Shown one piece after another: positions 5,827 to 7,076 of a DNA stretch of 7,076 nt. How positions within the stretch are numbered: position 1 is the first letter of the stretch; every line of letters begins with the position of its first letter. A program made the position numbers and the translations under genes. The stretch spans positions 1-7,076 of the forward strand of contig JARFQS010000013.1 of assembly GCA_029287645.1 (NCBI GenBank), written 5' to 3'. This DNA comes from Thermoanaerobaculia bacterium. Its GTDB lineage: Bacteria; Acidobacteriota; Thermoanaerobaculia; Multivoradales; JAHEKO01. The notes below the pieces were generated by a model. It was not told the origin of the DNA and did no database searches. It saw only the letters and a list, made by a program, of their open reading frames with translations.

Positions 5827-7076
5827 CTACTCGACCGTGTAGCTACACCTGTCTGTATCGCCGGTCTCGAAGTTCTCGATGAACACCGTCGGCTCGCCGG
5901 GGAAGGTCCAAACCTTACCCTCATCGGTGGTGGCCAAGTCATAGTAGGGTGCACCGATGATCAAGTCTTCGTAGCCGTCGTCGTCTGTGTCGCCGGCTGA
6001 CATAGACCACCCCAGGTATGAGGTCGCCTGGGCTCCTTCCACCATCCAATCTGCGTAGACCGAGGGCCCTCCTTCGTTTAGCCCGTCTTCTGTCCCAATC
6101 CAGACCACGGCCATTCCTGCGGCGCCATCGCTACCGACGGTATGCCCGAGTCCCCCTGCGAGAACGTCGTCGAATCTGTCGCCGTTGTAGTCCAGAACCC
6201 GGACGTTGCTGCCCAGCTGGTCCCCTTCGGCACCGTAGGCGAGCCAGTCGGCGTTCGATGGGACGCCGTTGGTACCGAGGCCGGTATCCGATCCGTACCA
6301 GACCAGGACGACCCCATCGTTGGTGGCCTGGTGGTCGTAGAGTCTGGATCCAGCGATGAAGTCGTCATATCCATCCCCGTTGACGTCGCCGCCAGCTACG
6401 GCTGTCTGGGCGGTAGTACCTAGCCTGGCTTCTGCCTGCTCCCCTTCGGCGGTCCAATCGGCGTTGCTGGGCGTTCCAGGATCTCCGAGATTGCCTGCGT
6501 CGCTGTACCAAACGAATATCTTGCCTTCGTTGGTCTGCCCGGCGTCGTACATCGGCGCTCCGACGAAGACGTCATCGTAGCCATCCCCGTTCAGGTCGCC
6601 GGCAGAGCCGACATTGATGCCGAACGCGGCATCGTCGAAGGGAACGCACTGATCACCCATCGCGTACCAGTCGGCATTTGCTACTGTCGTGGTTCCCACC
6701 CGCGAGTTCGAGCCGTAGAAGACGTACCCGTGGTTGATGATGGGTGCCGCTCCGTTGCAGGCGTCGTAGCGCCGAGCACCGATGATGATGTCTTCGAATC
6801 CATCGTCGTCGATATCGCCGGCGGAGGCGACCTCGAGACCTGTGTGAGCATAGAGCGCCGTTCCTGCGATCTTCCAATCCCAGTTGGCGTCCAGGCCGGC
6901 GCCGGAGCCGTAGTACAGAAAGACCGCCCCTTCATCCCAGTTTGCGTTTGTGTCGTGATTTGGCATGCCGACGAGGAGGTCGTCGTGATCGTCACCGTCG
7001 ACATCCGCAGCCGCCACCGCATCGCCGAAGTAACCATGGGCATTGATGACAGGCGGGTTTATGGTCAAGCTGGGGG
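5827..7076 (-). CDS. FG-GAP repeat (integrin-alpha-like beta-propeller) protein, 5'-truncated by window edge
   Basis: The last ~415 residues of a secreted-type beta-propeller protein. The reading frame is open to the right edge, and the first visible residues already sit inside a repeat. A TTG at 7068 is therefore not accepted as the start, and the true N-terminus with any signal peptide is outside. Counting from that TTG codon, six calcium-loop motifs follow at D22, D85, D158, D228, D293 and D360 (DxDGD or DxNGDG followed by (Y/F)(D/E)D), 63-73 residues apart. Each is followed by a strand of the form (I/V)xGAxxYD, then G(K/V)xxVWYG and a (N/Y)ADW turn. Propellers of this type usually have seven blades, so at least one more is expected upstream. 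The protein ends with VFIENFETGDTDRCSYTVE, a C-terminal FExGD tag. It probably acts in adhesion or matrix binding and is calcium-stabilised (family inference). No catalytic domain is visible in this part. Confidence 0.92.
   Translation of the reverse strand, partial: PSLTINPPVINAHGYFGDAVAAADVDGDDHDDLLVGMPNHDTNANWDEGAVFLYYGSGAGLDANWDWKIAGTALYAHTGLEVASAGDIDDDGFEDIIIGARRYDACNGAAPIINHGYVFYGSNSRVGTTTVANADWYAMGDQCVPFDDAAFGINVGSAGDLNGDGYDDVFVGAPMYDAGQTNEGKIFVWYSDAGNLGDPGTPSNADWTAEGEQAEARLGTTAQTAVAGGDVNGDGYDDFIAGSRLYDHQATNDGVVLVWYGSDTGLGTNGVPSNADWLAYGAEGDQLGSNVRVLDYNGDRFDDVLAGGLGHTVGSDGAAGMAVVWIGTEDGLNEGGPSVYADWMVEGAQATSYLGWSMSAGDTDDDGYEDLIIGAPYYDLATTDEGKVWTFPGEPTVFIENFETGDTDRCSYTVE
5899..7026 (-). 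repeat. Six FG-GAP blades encoded in tandem
   Basis: The propeller repeats are visible in DNA as well as in protein. A CCA(G/A)TCGGC-type block, read on the plus strand and coding for the (S/A)NADW turn in reverse, recurs near 6245, 6454 and 6668. GTTGACGTCGCC- or TTCAGGTCGCC-like blocks mark the calcium loops near 6380 and 6590. The blades have diverged at most positions, which indicates old duplications rather than recent copy-number change. Confidence 0.75.

Overview
The window is GC-rich bacterial DNA with dense coding, short spacers and most genes on the minus strand. The set of protein types is a eukaryote-like Ser/Thr kinase fused to a TolB-like domain and TPRs, a secreted parallel beta-helix protein, a secreted FG-GAP propeller protein with a C-terminal 'FExGD' tag, a serine beta-lactamase-family hydrolase and a UBP zinc finger. 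Together these fit an Acidobacteriota-like lineage (Thermoanaerobaculia type) or another large-genome environmental group such as Myxococcota or Gammaproteobacteria. This placement is inference from family knowledge; there is no marker gene in the window.

Layout from left to right. Positions 1-50 (minus strand) carry what looks like the 5' half of a class I cyclic-di-GMP (GEMM-I) riboswitch. It is cut by the window edge and would control a leftward gene outside the window. Positions 51-260 hold no convincing gene. 261-1343 (minus) encodes a secreted right-handed beta-helix protein. 1451-2575 (minus) encodes a secreted serine hydrolase of the beta-lactamase/transpeptidase-like family. 2773-3084 (plus), the only convincing plus-strand gene, encodes a small UBP-type zinc-finger protein. 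It converges with a 79-residue unknown protein at 3095-3334 (minus), with 10 bp between the stop codons. 3473-5632 (minus) is the kinase-TolB-TPR protein. After a 194-bp spacer with a strong GC hairpin, 5827-7076 (minus) is the 3' part of a gene for an FG-GAP/integrin-alpha-like propeller protein whose N-terminus lies outside the window.

Functionally, three products are probably exported or at least extracytoplasmic (beta-helix, hydrolase, FG-GAP) and three are probably cytosolic (kinase, zinc finger, small unknown). Nothing shows that they form one pathway: every gene has its own spacer of about 100 bp or more, except for the convergent pair. The most notable items are the truncated riboswitch at the left edge, where a base-pair exchange keeps the fold, and a short FExG motif shared by the two unrelated surface-type proteins. 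I found no CRISPR array, insertion sequence, tRNA, rRNA or obvious defence system.
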